Positions 19,557-30,162 of a DNA stretch of 64,000 nucleotides are shown here, in pieces. The DNA comes from Rhynchopus euleeides (taxonomy: Eukaryota > Euglenozoa > Diplonemea > Diplonemida > Diplonemidae). The notes below the pieces were generated by a model. That model was given only the letters and a program-made list of their open reading frames with translations, did not search any database and was not told the origin of the DNA. The stretch is taken from the NCBI GenBank assembly GCA_963210315.1, contig OY723292.1:868001-932000 (forward strand), in the 5' to 3' direction. The position numbers and the translations under genes are program-made. How positions within the stretch are numbered: the stretch's first letter is position 1; each line of letters opens with the position of its first letter.

Positions 19557-20675
19557 ATGGATGTATCTGTTCGGCATGCCGGGACTGGGCACAGCTGTGT
19601 CGTCGGTGTTCCGGAAGACATGACTGTGGTCGGGCTGAAGGTGGATGCGCTGGAGGAGATGTTCCCGGGTTCCGTCGACGCAACCCGTGAGGTTGCAGCG
19701 GTGGCAGCACACATCGAAGGGTGTGAGGATGAGCTGGACGATGCAGAGCGTGTTGCCGACACGGGTCTGGAGGACGGGGGTTCTGTCCAGCTCGTCCCGC
19801 GCTGGCCCAACGTCAAGGCTCCCGCGGTCTACTCATCTACGCATAACCAAAAGATCAAGTGTATCACACTGTCGAGATGTGGGACGCTGTGTGCAGTGGG
19901 TTATAACAACGGACACATGACTGTGTTCAACACCATCGCTGCTGATGTGGTGGCGGACGTAACATACGGCAATAAGGTTATTCATTGCACTGCGTTCTCG
20001 CGATGTGGGACATGGCTGGCGACGTGCTCGTCCCACGGCACCGTCTGCGTGTGGCTCACAGCAACATGGGAGCAGGTGTGCATCCTGGATCACGGCGTCA
20101 CGGATATGTGGGGTGCAACGTGGTCACACTGCGGACGTCTGGTGTCCGGTAGCGATTCAGGCCAAGTGCGTGTGTGGGACTTGAAGGGCACACCGAGCGC
20201 CACAGTGCTGCAGGGTCGCAACGGGGCTGTTCGCAGCATTGCAGTGTCGGCCACGAAGATCTTCGGCGGGTCGCTTGACAACAACATCCGTGTGTGGGAC
20301 ATCAGCACCCTCGCACACACACACACCCTGGATGGGCACACTGAGGACGTTACCGGCATCGTCCTGACGAAGGACGAGCAGCACCTGGTGTCGTGCTCTG
20401 ACGACAAGTCATTCAAGGTGTGGTGCACAACCTCCCTCAGATGCCTGCGCACTGTGGTGCTGGGCGACTATACCTACTCACTTGCCGTGTCGCAGCCAGG
20501 TGACGTTGTTGCAGTGGAAGAAGGTTTTAGCGCCAATCTGTTCCGCCTCGGCACAGGTGAGTATCTGGGCAAGGTGGACACACAGGGTTATGGCGTTGCC
20601 CTAAGCCCCTGCGGGAGGTGGCTCTTCACACCAACGGACAGCACCTCCTTCTCTGTGTCTTCCGTTTCACCCTGA
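19557..20675 (+). CDS. Ubiquitin-like plus WD40 protein, copy 3
   Basis: This encodes 372 residues from the conserved ATG (MDVSVRHAGTGHSCVVGV). It has the ubiquitin-like N-terminal region (TVVGLKVDALEEMF, HIEGCEDELDDAERVAD, TGLEDGGSVQLV) and a seven-bladed WD propeller (VWLTATWEQVCILD, VRVWDLKG, IRVWDISTLAH, FKVWCTTSLRC). Several segments are identical to copy 2, and the 3' flanks are shared. The C-terminus is slightly shortened (TSFSVSSVSP). It is followed directly by a hAT insertion in the C tract of its 3' flank. Confidence 0.87.
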   Translation: MDVSVRHAGTGHSCVVGVPEDMTVVGLKVDALEEMFPGSVDATREVAAVAAHIEGCEDELDDAERVADTGLEDGGSVQLVPRWPNVKAPAVYSSTHNQKIKCITLSRCGTLCAVGYNNGHMTVFNTIAADVVADVTYGNKVIHCTAFSRCGTWLATCSSHGTVCVWLTATWEQVCILDHGVTDMWGATWSHCGRLVSGSDSGQVRVWDLKGTPSATVLQGRNGAVRSIAVSATKIFGGSLDNNIRVWDISTLAHTHTLDGHTEDVTGIVLTKDEQHLVSCSDDKSFKVWCTTSLRCLRTVVLGDYTYSLAVSQPGDVVAVEEGFSANLFRLGTGEYLGKVDTQGYGVALSPCGRWLFTPTDSTSFSVSSVSP

Positions 20676-21240
20676 GTGAACCCTGCCCCCCCCCCCCCCC
20701 CCTGCCTGGTTTTGTTTGCACCACCTTGCTTTCCTGCCTCCCGACACAGCACCTCCTGACCTCTAGCCTCCAGCTGTGTGTGTGTGGCAACATCTGGTAT
20801 TAGAAGAGGGCAAATGATTGACACAGTGATCTGCAGACTGCCCCCCCCCCCCCCCAGTGTAGGCAGGCCCTGTATTAAACTGTATTAAACACGTTTGTAT
20901 TAAACTGTATTAAACTGTATTAAACTCGGCGCTTTTTGAGTTTAGTACAAGGTACGTTTGTCACTGCAGGTACGGCACCACACAGACCCCCACACAGGAG
21001 GATTATCCATCACAGGGCCTAATCTAAGGGGGGTCGGGGGGGGGTCAAAGACCCCCCCCCGCAGTTTGGGCCCCCTGGGGGGTCACTTTTAGCGGGGGCG
21101 GGGGGAGATTTCCCTGGGGACCAGTAGGAATGGGGTCTCCTGGCTGGGGAGCATGTTCAGCCCCGGTGCAGAGCCGCCTTGAGTCTAAGAGCTGTCTGTC
21201 AAGTTCGTGCAGCAAGTCGTTGACACGTGCAAGGAACAGA

Positions 21241-21300
21241 TGCTCACTACCGTGGCCTCCGGCGGCTGGGGGGCTCCGCCCCCCAGACCCCCCCTGTAGC
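21241..21300 (+). repeat. GC hairpin repeat, copy 2 (inside hAT-1)
   Basis: It matches the ACCGTGGCCTCCGGCGGC plus GGGGGG-CTCCG-CCCCCC unit and lies within the hAT-1 element just before its transposase fragment. Confidence 0.8.
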
Positions 21301-21398
21301 GTGTGCCTGTCTCGCAAGTCCTTGAGCGTATGCGAGTGGCCATCTCCGCGTAGTCTCGGGCGCGCGAAGCGCGCCCGAGAAATTTGCACCTGGGAAAA

Positions 21399-21818
21399 AT
21401 GTCGGGGGGACGTCCTGCCTGCTGGAGCCACGGTGAGTTCACCGAGGCGACGAAGTGCAAGCACTGTGGCTTGCGCGCCTCGGGGAAGTCCGCATCGCGG
21501 CTCAAGAGCCACCTGCGGGGCTGCGAGAAGGCCCCCGAGGCCGTGAAGCAGAAGGCCACGGACGCCCCCACCACCACCCCGAAGAGGAAGGCCCCGGGGA
21601 CTGACGGCCCAGGACCGGCGAAGCGGATGGCGCTCGGTGTTCCCCTGCCCTCAGCCAGCGAGAGGGCAATGATCGACATCGCCTGGTGTCGGTTCATCTT
21701 CAGCCGTGTTGTAGAGAACCCCTACTTCCAGGCCGGGCCCCCTCTCCAAAGAAGCGACACCCCCTCTGCCCCCATGACCTGCACACAAGGGTACTATAGT
21801 GTACAAAACCTGTATTAA
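21399..21818 (+). pseudogene. Truncated BED-finger hAT transposase fragment
   Basis: The frame opens at ATG 21399 (MSGGRPACWSHGEF) and ends after 139 codons in the subterminal repeat. CKHCGLRASGKSASRLKSH followed by a cysteine resembles a BED-type zinc finger, the usual DNA-binding head of hAT transposases. ERAMIDIAWCRFIFSRVVENPYF-type sequence resembles the segment that precedes the hAT catalytic core. The catalytic domain and dimerisation region are absent, so the element cannot mobilise itself. It could encode a stand-alone DNA-binding protein, but decay is more likely. Confidence 0.65.
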
Positions 21819-21983
21819 ACTGTCTTAAACTGTATTAAACCTGTATTAAACTGTATTAAACAGGATGCAGATTTTGGGGACCTGTATTATACCTACACTG
21901 CCCCCCCCCCATCCTCTCGCCTGCACTGGATTCCACGCCCCCAACGTGAGAAGGTGGCAAAGCAGAACCATGTGTTGTTGCAT

Positions 21984-22011
21984 TTGCCACCACCGCCGCC
22001 ACCCCATGCAG
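21984..22011 (+). promoter_or_regulatory. Candidate trans-splice acceptor before SET gene
   Basis: A CCACC-rich pyrimidine run ends in CCCCATGCAG, 30 bases before the ATG at 22041. Pattern evidence only. Confidence 0.25.
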
Positions 22012-22040
22012 AACTCGCGACCCCCCCCTCCCCTGTCACG

Positions 22041-22739
22041 ATGATCCGCGGTGGCTGCCGTGTCGCTTTCCAGCATGCCACGTGGGAGCGCTCCGTCAGC
22101 GAGGCGGTGCGGAAGCTGGTGACCGGGATTAACGTCCCGCAGGAGCAGTGGGGCGTCCCGGTGACCTCGCAGCAGTTCGCGGCGACCCTCAGCCCCGAGG
22201 TGCTGGGGCAGCTGACGAAGGTGGACCACAGCGCCACGGTGGGGAGGTGCATCACGGCGACGTCGCACATCCCGAAGCACACGGTGGTCCTCCCCGTTGA
22301 TGGCGTCGTGCTTCCGCAGCCGAACACATGGACAATCCAGATTGCGCGCGACGCGCACCTGCTGTCTGTGGGCGGGTCGCAGCTGGTTGCCCATTCGTGC
22401 AACCCCAACATCCAGCTTCTGTTTGACTACAACAACGCCAAGGTGTACGACGGCAGCCCGGACCGCCTCCCCGTCCTCTACTTCTGCTCCACCCGCGACA
22501 TCGCGGAGGGGGAGCAGCTGTCGTTTGACTACAACTCTTCGGAGTGGATCGTCTCCGACACCTTCACCGACGTCAACACGCAGACGCCCATCGAGGGCTT
22601 CAGCAAGGTCATGGACCCGGTGTACCGCCTGCGCCTCCTCCCTTTCATCACGCCGCCCATCAAGGAGCTCTGCGTGGAGCACGGCATTCTGTCCGACGAG
22701 GAGCTGCAGGTCGCAGGTGTCTTCGCCAAGACTATGTGA
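22041..22739 (+). CDS. SET-domain protein, probable lysine methyltransferase
   Basis: This encodes 232 residues. The ATG at 22041 is the first in frame; upstream codons translate a C-rich leader. The SET signature is clear. AHSCNPN near residues 116-122 corresponds to the NHSC-x-PN motif that shapes the cofactor pocket. GEQLSFDYN near 156-164 corresponds to the conserved E-L-T-x-DY segment whose tyrosine lies at the active site. Family members transfer methyl groups from S-adenosylmethionine to lysine of histones or other proteins. The protein is short, has no other chromatin-reading domain, and lacks a cysteine-rich post-SET motif. It sits directly after hAT-1. Substrate cannot be told from sequence. 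Confidence 0.8.
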   Translation: MIRGGCRVAFQHATWERSVSEAVRKLVTGINVPQEQWGVPVTSQQFAATLSPEVLGQLTKVDHSATVGRCITATSHIPKHTVVLPVDGVVLPQPNTWTIQIARDAHLLSVGGSQLVAHSCNPNIQLLFDYNNAKVYDGSPDRLPVLYFCSTRDIAEGEQLSFDYNSSEWIVSDTFTDVNTQTPIEGFSKVMDPVYRLRLLPFITPPIKELCVEHGILSDEELQVAGVFAKTM

Positions 22740-24036
22740 GGAGGAGGTGGTGCCGCAGGCGAGAGTGAGGGGGGGCCTCACCTCTAGGGCACATCATGGC
22801 GTGTGGTTGACTGTTGGTTGGGTGGGGGGGGGGGTGGGGGTGGTGGGGGTGGCAAAACCGTTCAAACCGTTCAAAAAGAATATGTATTTCGTGACTTGTG
22901 TGGAGGTGTGCAGAGTCGATCCGGTATCAGAGTTAGCTCGGTGCCACCGACACGAAACCCCCCCCCCCCCAAAAAAAAAAGAAGAGGAAATTCACGGCAG
23001 GGTTGTTGTCTGTGTCATTCCCGCTGTCGAGCAGGAGAGGGCTTTCGCAAATTCGAAAATTGGGGATTACGGGATTGTTTGTTTTAGAAAGTCCTTCGTG
23101 TCCTGATCGCCCTCCGGGCCAACGCTGGCCAGCTGTGTTATTGCTTGCAAATGGGGGGGGGGGGGTCTTCGCCACGGTGCTGAAAACGGCGCGTTTATTC
23201 TGTTTGCAATTTTTGGGGTGGATTTTCCTCCTATTTATAGGTGAAATCTGCCGAAAACTATTGCCAGCATATTGCGAAGATGGCGAAGACCCACCTCCCC
23301 GCCATTTGCCTTTTTTTGCCGCCTATTCTCTGCACACCAAAAGGGGGCCTTTTCGCCCAGAGCTGCAGAACAGAGAGAAGAAAGCTGAGCCGCGTGTGTT
23401 CCTGCCTCACAGAGAGTTGTGAAATTGAAATGACACACACTGACAGCGGCACAGCGGCACAGAGCGATGGCCCCCAGGCCCAGGTGTTTAACTTGTCTGC
23501 TCTTCGGAGTGGAAGGCTCCGGCGAGGCAGTGGCCCCTCTGGTGCCTTCGCCCAACAGTACAGCACTGAAAGTGAGCAGATTTGAAAAAAAAAAATAGGC
23601 GTCGCACTGCAGGCGTGTATCTATTTCACGGAATGAAAATAGGAATTTGGGGGAAAAATATTTTTTTGCACTATTTTTTTGCACTATTTTCCTTTGGATT
23701 TTATTGTGACCCTACTTGGTATTGGCAGAAAATTTTTATGTTCCCGGTCTTGGATGTGCTCAAACATTCAAAAGAACACATTTTCCGTGGCCAAAAAAAA
23801 TTTTGCACCCGGAGGTGGGGATGGGGGTGGTGGTCACTACTTTTTTGCACCATTTTCCTTTGGGTTTTATTGTGACCCTACTTGGCATTGGCAGAATTCT
23901 TCTATGTTCCCGGTCTTGGATGTGCTCAAACAGTCAAAAGAACACATTTTCCGGGTGCAAAAAAATGTTGCACCTGGGGGGTGGAGAGGGGGGTCGGAGG
24001 GCGGTGTGAGAGGCTTGCTCTCGAGCTCAAACCAAC

Positions 24037-24260
24037 AGATGTTCCCTACCGTGGCCTCCGGCGGCTGGGGGGCTCCGCCCCCCAGACCCCCCTGTGGCGT
24101 GTCTTTGCGCGACAATTTATCGTCCCCCCATGCGACATGTGCTATCTGTCAGTTGTGTTGTACTTGAGCGTATGCGACTATGGAGCCAGGCCAACAGACG
24201 TTCGCTACCGTGGCCTCCGGCGGCTGGGGGGCTCCGCCCCCCACACCCCCCTGTGGCATG
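24037..24260 (+). repeat. GC hairpin repeats, copies 3 and 4
   Basis: Two copies of the ACCGTGGCCTCCGGCGGC plus GGGGGG-CTCCG-CCCCCC unit lie about 155 bases apart, each preceded by AACAGA-x-GTTC and followed by CCCCCTGTGGC. Confidence 0.8.
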
Positions 24261-24360
24261 TGCCTGGTCTTGGAGCCAAGTCCTTGCGCGTACGGGGCTG
24301 CGGTTCCAGCACCCTCGCGGAAGGCTGGGCCCGAGCACTGATCTCTAAGTCACGGTTTGC

Positions 24361-24527
24361 CCCCCGGGCGGGATCCCGGGCGGGCCCGGCCGGGTTCCGG
24401 GAAATTCCGGGATTCCCGGGATTCCCGGGATTTCCCGGCCGGGATCCCGGGATCCCGGCCGGGAAATCCCGGGATGACCCCGGGGTATCCCGGGGTCATC
24501 CCGGGACCCCCCCGGGGTCAGGTGTAG
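24361..24527. repeat. CCCGGG-rich palindromic array, left
   Basis: Roughly 165 bases consist of overlapping CCCGGGATCCCGGCC and ATTCCCGGG words. A shorter array of the same type lies at 29040-29104. The two flank the hAT transposase gene and could be subterminal repeats of that element; the exact ends were not found. Confidence 0.45.
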
Positions 24528-24762
24528 GTGGGTGGTAAGATGACTTGAGAGTTTTGCACATTGCACATTGCACGCTGCCGTTGCCCCCTTCCCCTTTGCG
24601 ATCCACCCGATGTCATTAGTTTTTGCTGGACCCGACTATTTCACCTCACATATACCGCACGTGACTTGGACCCCACAACCCCGCCCCGCCCCCCCCCCCC
24701 CCCCCCCACGTAACTGCGCCGCATACACACACCCGGCAGAGAAACCTTCCACAACAGCAAAC

Positions 24763-24964
24763 ATGCACCGTACTCTTTTGTTACTCCTCATTTTTTTTTC
24801 CTTCCTGCTCGTTGGTGATGCAGCACCAGGGCAGAAAGGAGGGAAGAGGGCGAGGGATGATGCGGATGACGGCGACAGCGATGGCGACGGCGGCAAGAGC
24901 CGCAAGCAACCTCGCCGAGGCAAGGCGGAGGTAGCGGCCCCGGAACCGGACCCCACCACTGACA

Positions 24965-24996
<32 letters not shown>

Positions 24997-27357
24997 ATCG
25001 ACGACGCCATTGAGGCGGTGCTGAAGGAGGTGAAGCGGAAGAGGCAGCCGCTGATCGATTTGGCCGTCGCTGAAGGGGTCCTCACAGAGAATGAGAAAGC
25101 CCCCCTCATGCCGAAGATCGCCCGCCTGATTGCTCTCGGACGGAAGAAGAAGGAGCTCGCCGCCAGCGCAGTGGCCTTGCGCACGCCGACGGGGAAGTTG
25201 CGCCGCCCGGCAAAGGCCGCCCTCGCCGAGAGCCTCAGCAGCCAAGCTGACCTGACCCCCCCGAAGCTGCAGCCTGCCCAGTCTTTGTCGACCCGCTTCT
25301 CCGAGTTCAAGTGGCTTTCAGTCAAGACGAAAGCGGAGGCCACGACCGACGGGTACAGGTTCGCGAAGGCCACGGCGAGATGCTGCGACGAGCAGGAGGT
25401 GCCCGTGTGTGCTCCGTGCAAGTGGGCGTTTGCACCCGGCGTCGACAGGCACGACCTCACGAGCCACGTGGGTACGAAGGGCCACGGTCGCAATGCAACG
25501 ACCCCAGTCGACGCCTCAACGCCAAACCGTGACGCATCCACACCAGCAGCCGACCGATCCACACCAGCAGCCGACCGATCCACACCTTCGAGCAACCGAC
25601 CCGCACCAGCAAACTCCAACGTCCGGGAAACGCTGCTGGAGGTGTGCACGATGGCAGGGCTCTCGTTTCGTGGCGCGACGCAGGTCTTCCGTGCCGTCTC
25701 TGGGCTCACCATCCCAGAAGACGTCAACATGCAGAAGGTCTGGCAGAGGAGCGGGGCGACTGTCTACGACAACCACCTCGACACGATTGCCGATATGCTC
25801 GCAGGACAAGATCTGAGCATCGTCCACGACTGTGGTTCGACGATCCAGGGTCAGAATGTCGTGTTGTTCATTGCACAGACCGCTACAACGTCCGTTGCGC
25901 TGCCGCTACAGTATTCGGATGTCCCGTTTACAGGTCTTACGGTGCGCACCGCGCTGGAGGAATCTCTCGCTGCTGTCGGTGTGGGGATTGAACAGGTGAG
26001 GGTCGTGCGCAGCGATCGTGGTGGGTCGAACGTGAAGATGTCGCGCGACCTAGCAGGAGAGGCTCACATCCCGTACGTATCCTGCCTGGCTCACCTGCTG
26101 AACAACACCCTTTCCGATGTTCGTCGGATGATGAAGGCCGCCGAGGACCCCCTGCTCGACTTCTTCCACCTCACGAACTACGTGTTTGGTGACGCGAAAA
26201 AGCAGAACAAGTGGCGGGACCACCAAAGAAGTGTGCAGAGCGACCCCCAGACACACACGGCGGGTGTCCTATTGGCGAAGCTGCGGAAGCAGTCGGCATC
26301 GACGACAACGCGGGAACAGGACAAACTTCTGGACAAGATGAAGGGCCTCTGCAAGGCCGCGGTGACCGAGGCGCACAAGGATGCGATTGCCAACGCAAAG
26401 ACGTTTGGGGAGCTTTGCAGCTTGATGTCTGCAGCACACGCCGACATGAAGAGCACTCTGCAGGAGGCGGTGGCCATCAAACGTGCACCCCGGATCTACG
26501 ACACACGCTTCGTCAGCATGCTCGACTGCGCGGAGCACTTTGAAGAGCGTGTCGCCATGCTGTACTCGTACATGGCTACCGGGATTGGCAATGCCTACAC
26601 TCCCCCCACGTTCGAGAAGCTTGCTGTGCTGCTGAAGACCGTCGGTTCTGAGGCGCTTCAGGACATGCTGACGGAGTTCGTCCGTGCCGCGGCGCCGGTA
26701 AGAGCCGCTTTGTCGCGGTACAGCAACGCGCAGGCACCCGGGACGGTTGGATCGGCGACGATCTACGCGGAGGTGGAGGAGCTGATCGACATCCTCCAGA
26801 GGGCGAGCACGGGGGATGGACTCGCAGCCCGCGTGTCCAAGACCTTCTACAACGGTCTGCAGAGCCGGTGGCGCGAATCCTCGGAAACGGGCCGGGGGTT
26901 CTACCTCTCTGTGCGCCAGCTGACTCCGGAGGGGTACGAGACCCTGGAGATGCTGGATGACCTGCTGCCACGCGAAGACCTCGGCAAGCACATCGGCTTC
27001 GACGTCACCGCGCCCATGTACCAGGCGTACACTTCGGCAGTGTCGGAGCACGAGGTCGGCTCAGAGAGGGTATTCTGGAAACGCCAGCTTACCAACGAGA
27101 CGCTCAAGCCTCTTGCTGAGCGTGTGTTGTTTCTCCTCACCTTGCCCCCTTCCTGCACAGCACCTGACAGCGCACTCTCTGTCATGATGCAAGCCATCCC
27201 CGTGTGCCGGAGTGCTATGTCCCGCGACTCCCACGCAAAGCTCTCGCTCTTGGCCATCAATCAAGATGTGCGAGGTGCGTACGGCAAGGAGTGTGGCTTC
27301 CGGCGGACATTCCCGTCACTCCGTGTGAATGACGCTGAGAGTGACGATGAGGAGTGA
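24763..27357 (+). CDS. hAT-like transposase, full length
   Basis: This encodes 864 residues from ATG 24763; an alternative ATG at 24610 would read through a C tract. The N-terminus is odd: RTLLLLLIFFSFLLVGDAAP looks like a signal peptide but is followed at once by basic, nuclear-signal-like clusters and a run of about eleven aspartates. A BED-like zinc finger (CCDEQEVPVCAPCKW, later histidines DRHDLTSHVGTKGH) lies near residues 205-245. The RNase H-like core shows IVHDCGSTIQ, VRVVRSDRGGSNVKMS and YVSCLAHLLNNTL (the C-x-AH-x-LN motif), then YDTRFVSML, in the family order. hAT transposases cut and paste DNA with 8-bp duplications. The frame is intact, so it may supply activity to hAT-1 and hAT-2. 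Domestication is also possible. Confidence 0.8.
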
Positions 27358-29418
27358 TTTGTCCGGCACAGTGTGTGCGTCCGTGTGTGTGTATATCGTA
27401 TTCCTTGCTGTCTGTGTCTGACGTCTTGTTCTGCAGCTGTGAGACGTCGTATGATGCTGATTGCCCTCCGATGCCATCAGCTGCTTTGGAGTCACGAGGG
27501 TATTGTGGCTCCCTTCGGAGGTTGTTGTTGCAGTGCATGTACTGCTTTTGTGTTTGTAGTTTGCCGGATCAGAAAGTCAGGAGAAGCGAATCGCGCGGCG
27601 CCCCAGCCCCAGACCCCAGCCCCTGCCACTTGCCACTTGTGTGCTGCCTTCGTGTGTGCGCCTGTGCCTCCCTGTTCTGCATTTGGTTGCCCTCGCGGGT
27701 ATCACGATACAGAGCAGTCCACCCCCTCCCCCCCCCAAAAATCGTTCGCATCATCTTGGCGCCCATTCCTTCCACTTTCTGTGGATGTGTTTGGTATTTC
27801 CGAACGGAATTTTCCAGCGTCAAGACTGATACCTCGCCGTTTTCGAGTCAGTCACTTCCACCGCCGCTGCGATTTGCGTACCGGTAGTTGTGCAGAAATG
27901 CTAACATTTAATTTGCTCTGTGGAACCTGGACTGCACCTTCTGGGATGTGAGTCTGTAGATAGTTGGACAGTTGCAGTACCCATCTGTTAGAAAGCTGAA
28001 AGGAACCTTGTCGGGCGATCAAGGACGACTGAGGGTTCAGTTTGAGTTTAATGTGGTCCAAGGGTACAACAGACATCACTGCTTGCAGATCCCTCTTGCT
28101 TGTCCCTCTGGTAACTTCCAACGGCTCAAACTCCTCGACTTCCTTGGGTGGGCATTTGCCATACCTGACGTAAAACAGTGATGCTTCGTGCTAGTGGTGA
28201 ACCTGACGTTAGTAAAGGAAGGGTGCTGCGGCTGTCCACGAGGGGCTCTGATGCCTCCTCACGGTGCCTGGTTGGTCGGTTCAGGTGAAACAGAGCAAAT
28301 TTAGTGTTAGGGGGATGCCTCTGGTCAAGGCCTTTTCACAAAAATTGACCCACGGCGCCGAGTTGGGCCGTTGGTTCCTGGTTGTAGCTCGGTCTACGCC
28401 AGGTTCCACACCCCGTCATCGCAAAACGTACGCATACACAGAGGCAAAACACAACAGCCTCTGTGGTACGGGAGCATGGCGGGAGGAAATTTTGCCTTTT
28501 GGTCAAATAGGCACCCTTTTGTAATCACTTGACCCGCAGGGTGGCTGAGTCTTATCAGACAGGCCGACCTACATGTTGATCAGTGGAACCACACAACCTG
28601 TTCAACCTGCCCCCGGGGTGGCTGAGTCCACCCCTGCCGTAGCGTAAGATAAGCCTACGTCGACCCTCGTCGTCCTCTTCGTCGTCCTAGGACTGTGGAG
28701 TTCAGCAACCAGGAGGATGCGGAACTGCTGTGAGCTGCACACTCTCTTGACACACCTGCACGTATCTGCGTTACACTCGTGGTAACCCCGAACCCTGTAT
28801 TTATACAGGAGACTTCCATCTGGGACAGTTTCTGTTCCAGATGAGCTTTGACAGTGGTAGCCATCTTTGCTATGGAGCCATCGTCATTGCTATCGTCGTC
28901 ACTCGGACCCATGAGCAGTGGATACAATTGGTGTGGAAGGAGAGGGTGCGGTTCTGGATCAGCAGGTCTGAATCTGAAACTGGGGACTGAAAGCCATAGG
29001 TCTGAGATGACCTCGGTCCAAGCGACCTGAGACTGAGAACCCCCGGGATTCCCGGCCGGACCCCGGCCGGACCCGGCCGGGATTTCCCCGGGATCCCGGC
29101 CGATCACACCAAAATCTGTGTCTGAGGCACAGAAATCGTGCAAAAAAGCACCCAAAAAAAGTGCAAAAAAACCAAAATAGGATTTCGAAAATTGGCCAAA
29201 ATACCCCCAAAATAGAGCCACACCTGTCGCACTGACACAGTTTGGATGCCGAGTGGAGGGCCCCGTTGACTTTATTATGCACTGCGCGTGTGTGTATGTG
29301 CTGCATTCCTCCCCCGCCCCCCAAATAAATCGGGAGTTGGCGCCAAGAGCTTTTAGCCTCTGGCGGGTTCTCCTGATTTTGCAAAAAAAATGAAAAATGA
29401 AAAATGAAAACACCCTCT

Positions 29419-29523
29419 GGGGGTCTTCGCTGGTCGTTCTTCGTCAATCTTCGTCAGTTTTCAGCCAATTCAACAGGAAATACACCAAAATGCACTGACG
29501 ACCCACCCGTAGCGATGACCCCC
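29419..29523. mobile_element. MITE-like element, family F copy 1
   Basis: It starts GGGGGTCTTCGCT and ends AGCGATGACCCCC, with TTCGTCAGTTTTCA and TGCACTGACGA words inside. A second copy at 58325-58424 has perfect AGCGAAGACCCCC ends. No coding capacity. Confidence 0.6.
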
Positions 29524-30077
29524 TCTGTTTCAAATGCACAGCTGTGATACCGACACTTTCCAACAAAAAAAAATGTAGTCATGCGTGTGTTGTGTGGAGT
29601 GCCGTGCGCTGCTCTCGGAGTGGCCACTACGACCTGTTCCTACCAAGTCCCGCGAACACTTTTCGAATGTCATTAACGTGCGGGTGTGCGGAGGACGAGG
29701 GCCATGTGCCAATTGAACCCCCCCGCCTTCTACCAAACCACCTATGCGCACTCAGCCTACCTGCCAGGATCTTATTGCTTGGAGGTCACCCAATTGGACA
29801 AGATTCCCTTCATTGCCCCCACCCCACCCTCCCCACAGCTTTCCGGATACAAAATACCCGCCTGCCTGGACAGCGAGGCTGGCAACCCCACGCATCATCT
29901 TCCCCCTTGCCCCCTCCCCACCCCTGCCTGGCCCTTCTTGCTGAGCAGCGACTGGCACAACTCGGCGGGGGGTGCCACCGAAAGCAGGGGGTCCCCTTTA
30001 TCGATGCCGGTTGCCCCCCCCCCCCTCCCTTTAGCAGGCATCATCGGCGCTATCCCCTCCCCCCTCCCCCATGGGGA

Positions 30078-30162
30078 CTGCAAAAAGGACTAACATTGCG
30101 AGAAGGTGCTGTGGGAGACTTGCGTTTCCATTCACTCTCGACAGTCAACAAAAAAAAACCCC
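30078..30162 (+). repeat. Family A dispersed repeat
   Basis: It contains GACTAACATTGCGAGAAGG and CATTCACTCTCGACAGTCAA, followed by A and C runs. Confidence 0.7.

Larger units (their letters stand above)
20855..21900 (+). mobile_element. Non-autonomous hAT element (hAT-1)
   Basis: The ends are CAGTGTAGGC at 20855 and ACCTACACTG at 21900, an inverted pair of the CAGTG type typical of hAT elements. Both ends sit in C runs (20847-20854 and 21901-21908), giving an 8-base CCCCCCCC duplication. Subterminal GTATTAAACT words are repeated at both ends (20871-20935 and 21809-21862). Inside are a GC hairpin repeat and the 5' part of a transposase gene. The element lies in the 3' flank shared by WD40 genes 2 and 3, and the gene 2 flank is empty. 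Confidence 0.8.
22740..24762. repeat. Intergenic region with a 166-bp tandem duplication and GC hairpins
   Basis: No gene is supported. A unit of about 166 bp beginning GCACTATTTTCCTTTGG at 23681 is repeated in tandem at 23847. GC hairpin repeats lie at 24037-24100 and 24195-24260. 24361-24527 is a dense array of CCCGGGATTCCCGGG-type words. A C tract precedes the transposase gene start. Confidence 0.55.

Noticed and set aside
23681..23960. Regular repeats considered as a CRISPR array
   Set aside because: Only two 166-bp units without repeat-spacer structure; the genome is eukaryotic in character.
28535..28640. Two GGGTGGCTGAGTC motifs resembling a tRNA Leu/Ser D-arm
   Set aside because: No T-arm motif or cloverleaf can be assembled around either.
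28655..29413. 252-codon minus-strand frame
   Set aside because: It crosses the CCCGGG array and A-rich tracts, has no recognisable domain, and opposes the gene direction of the whole window.
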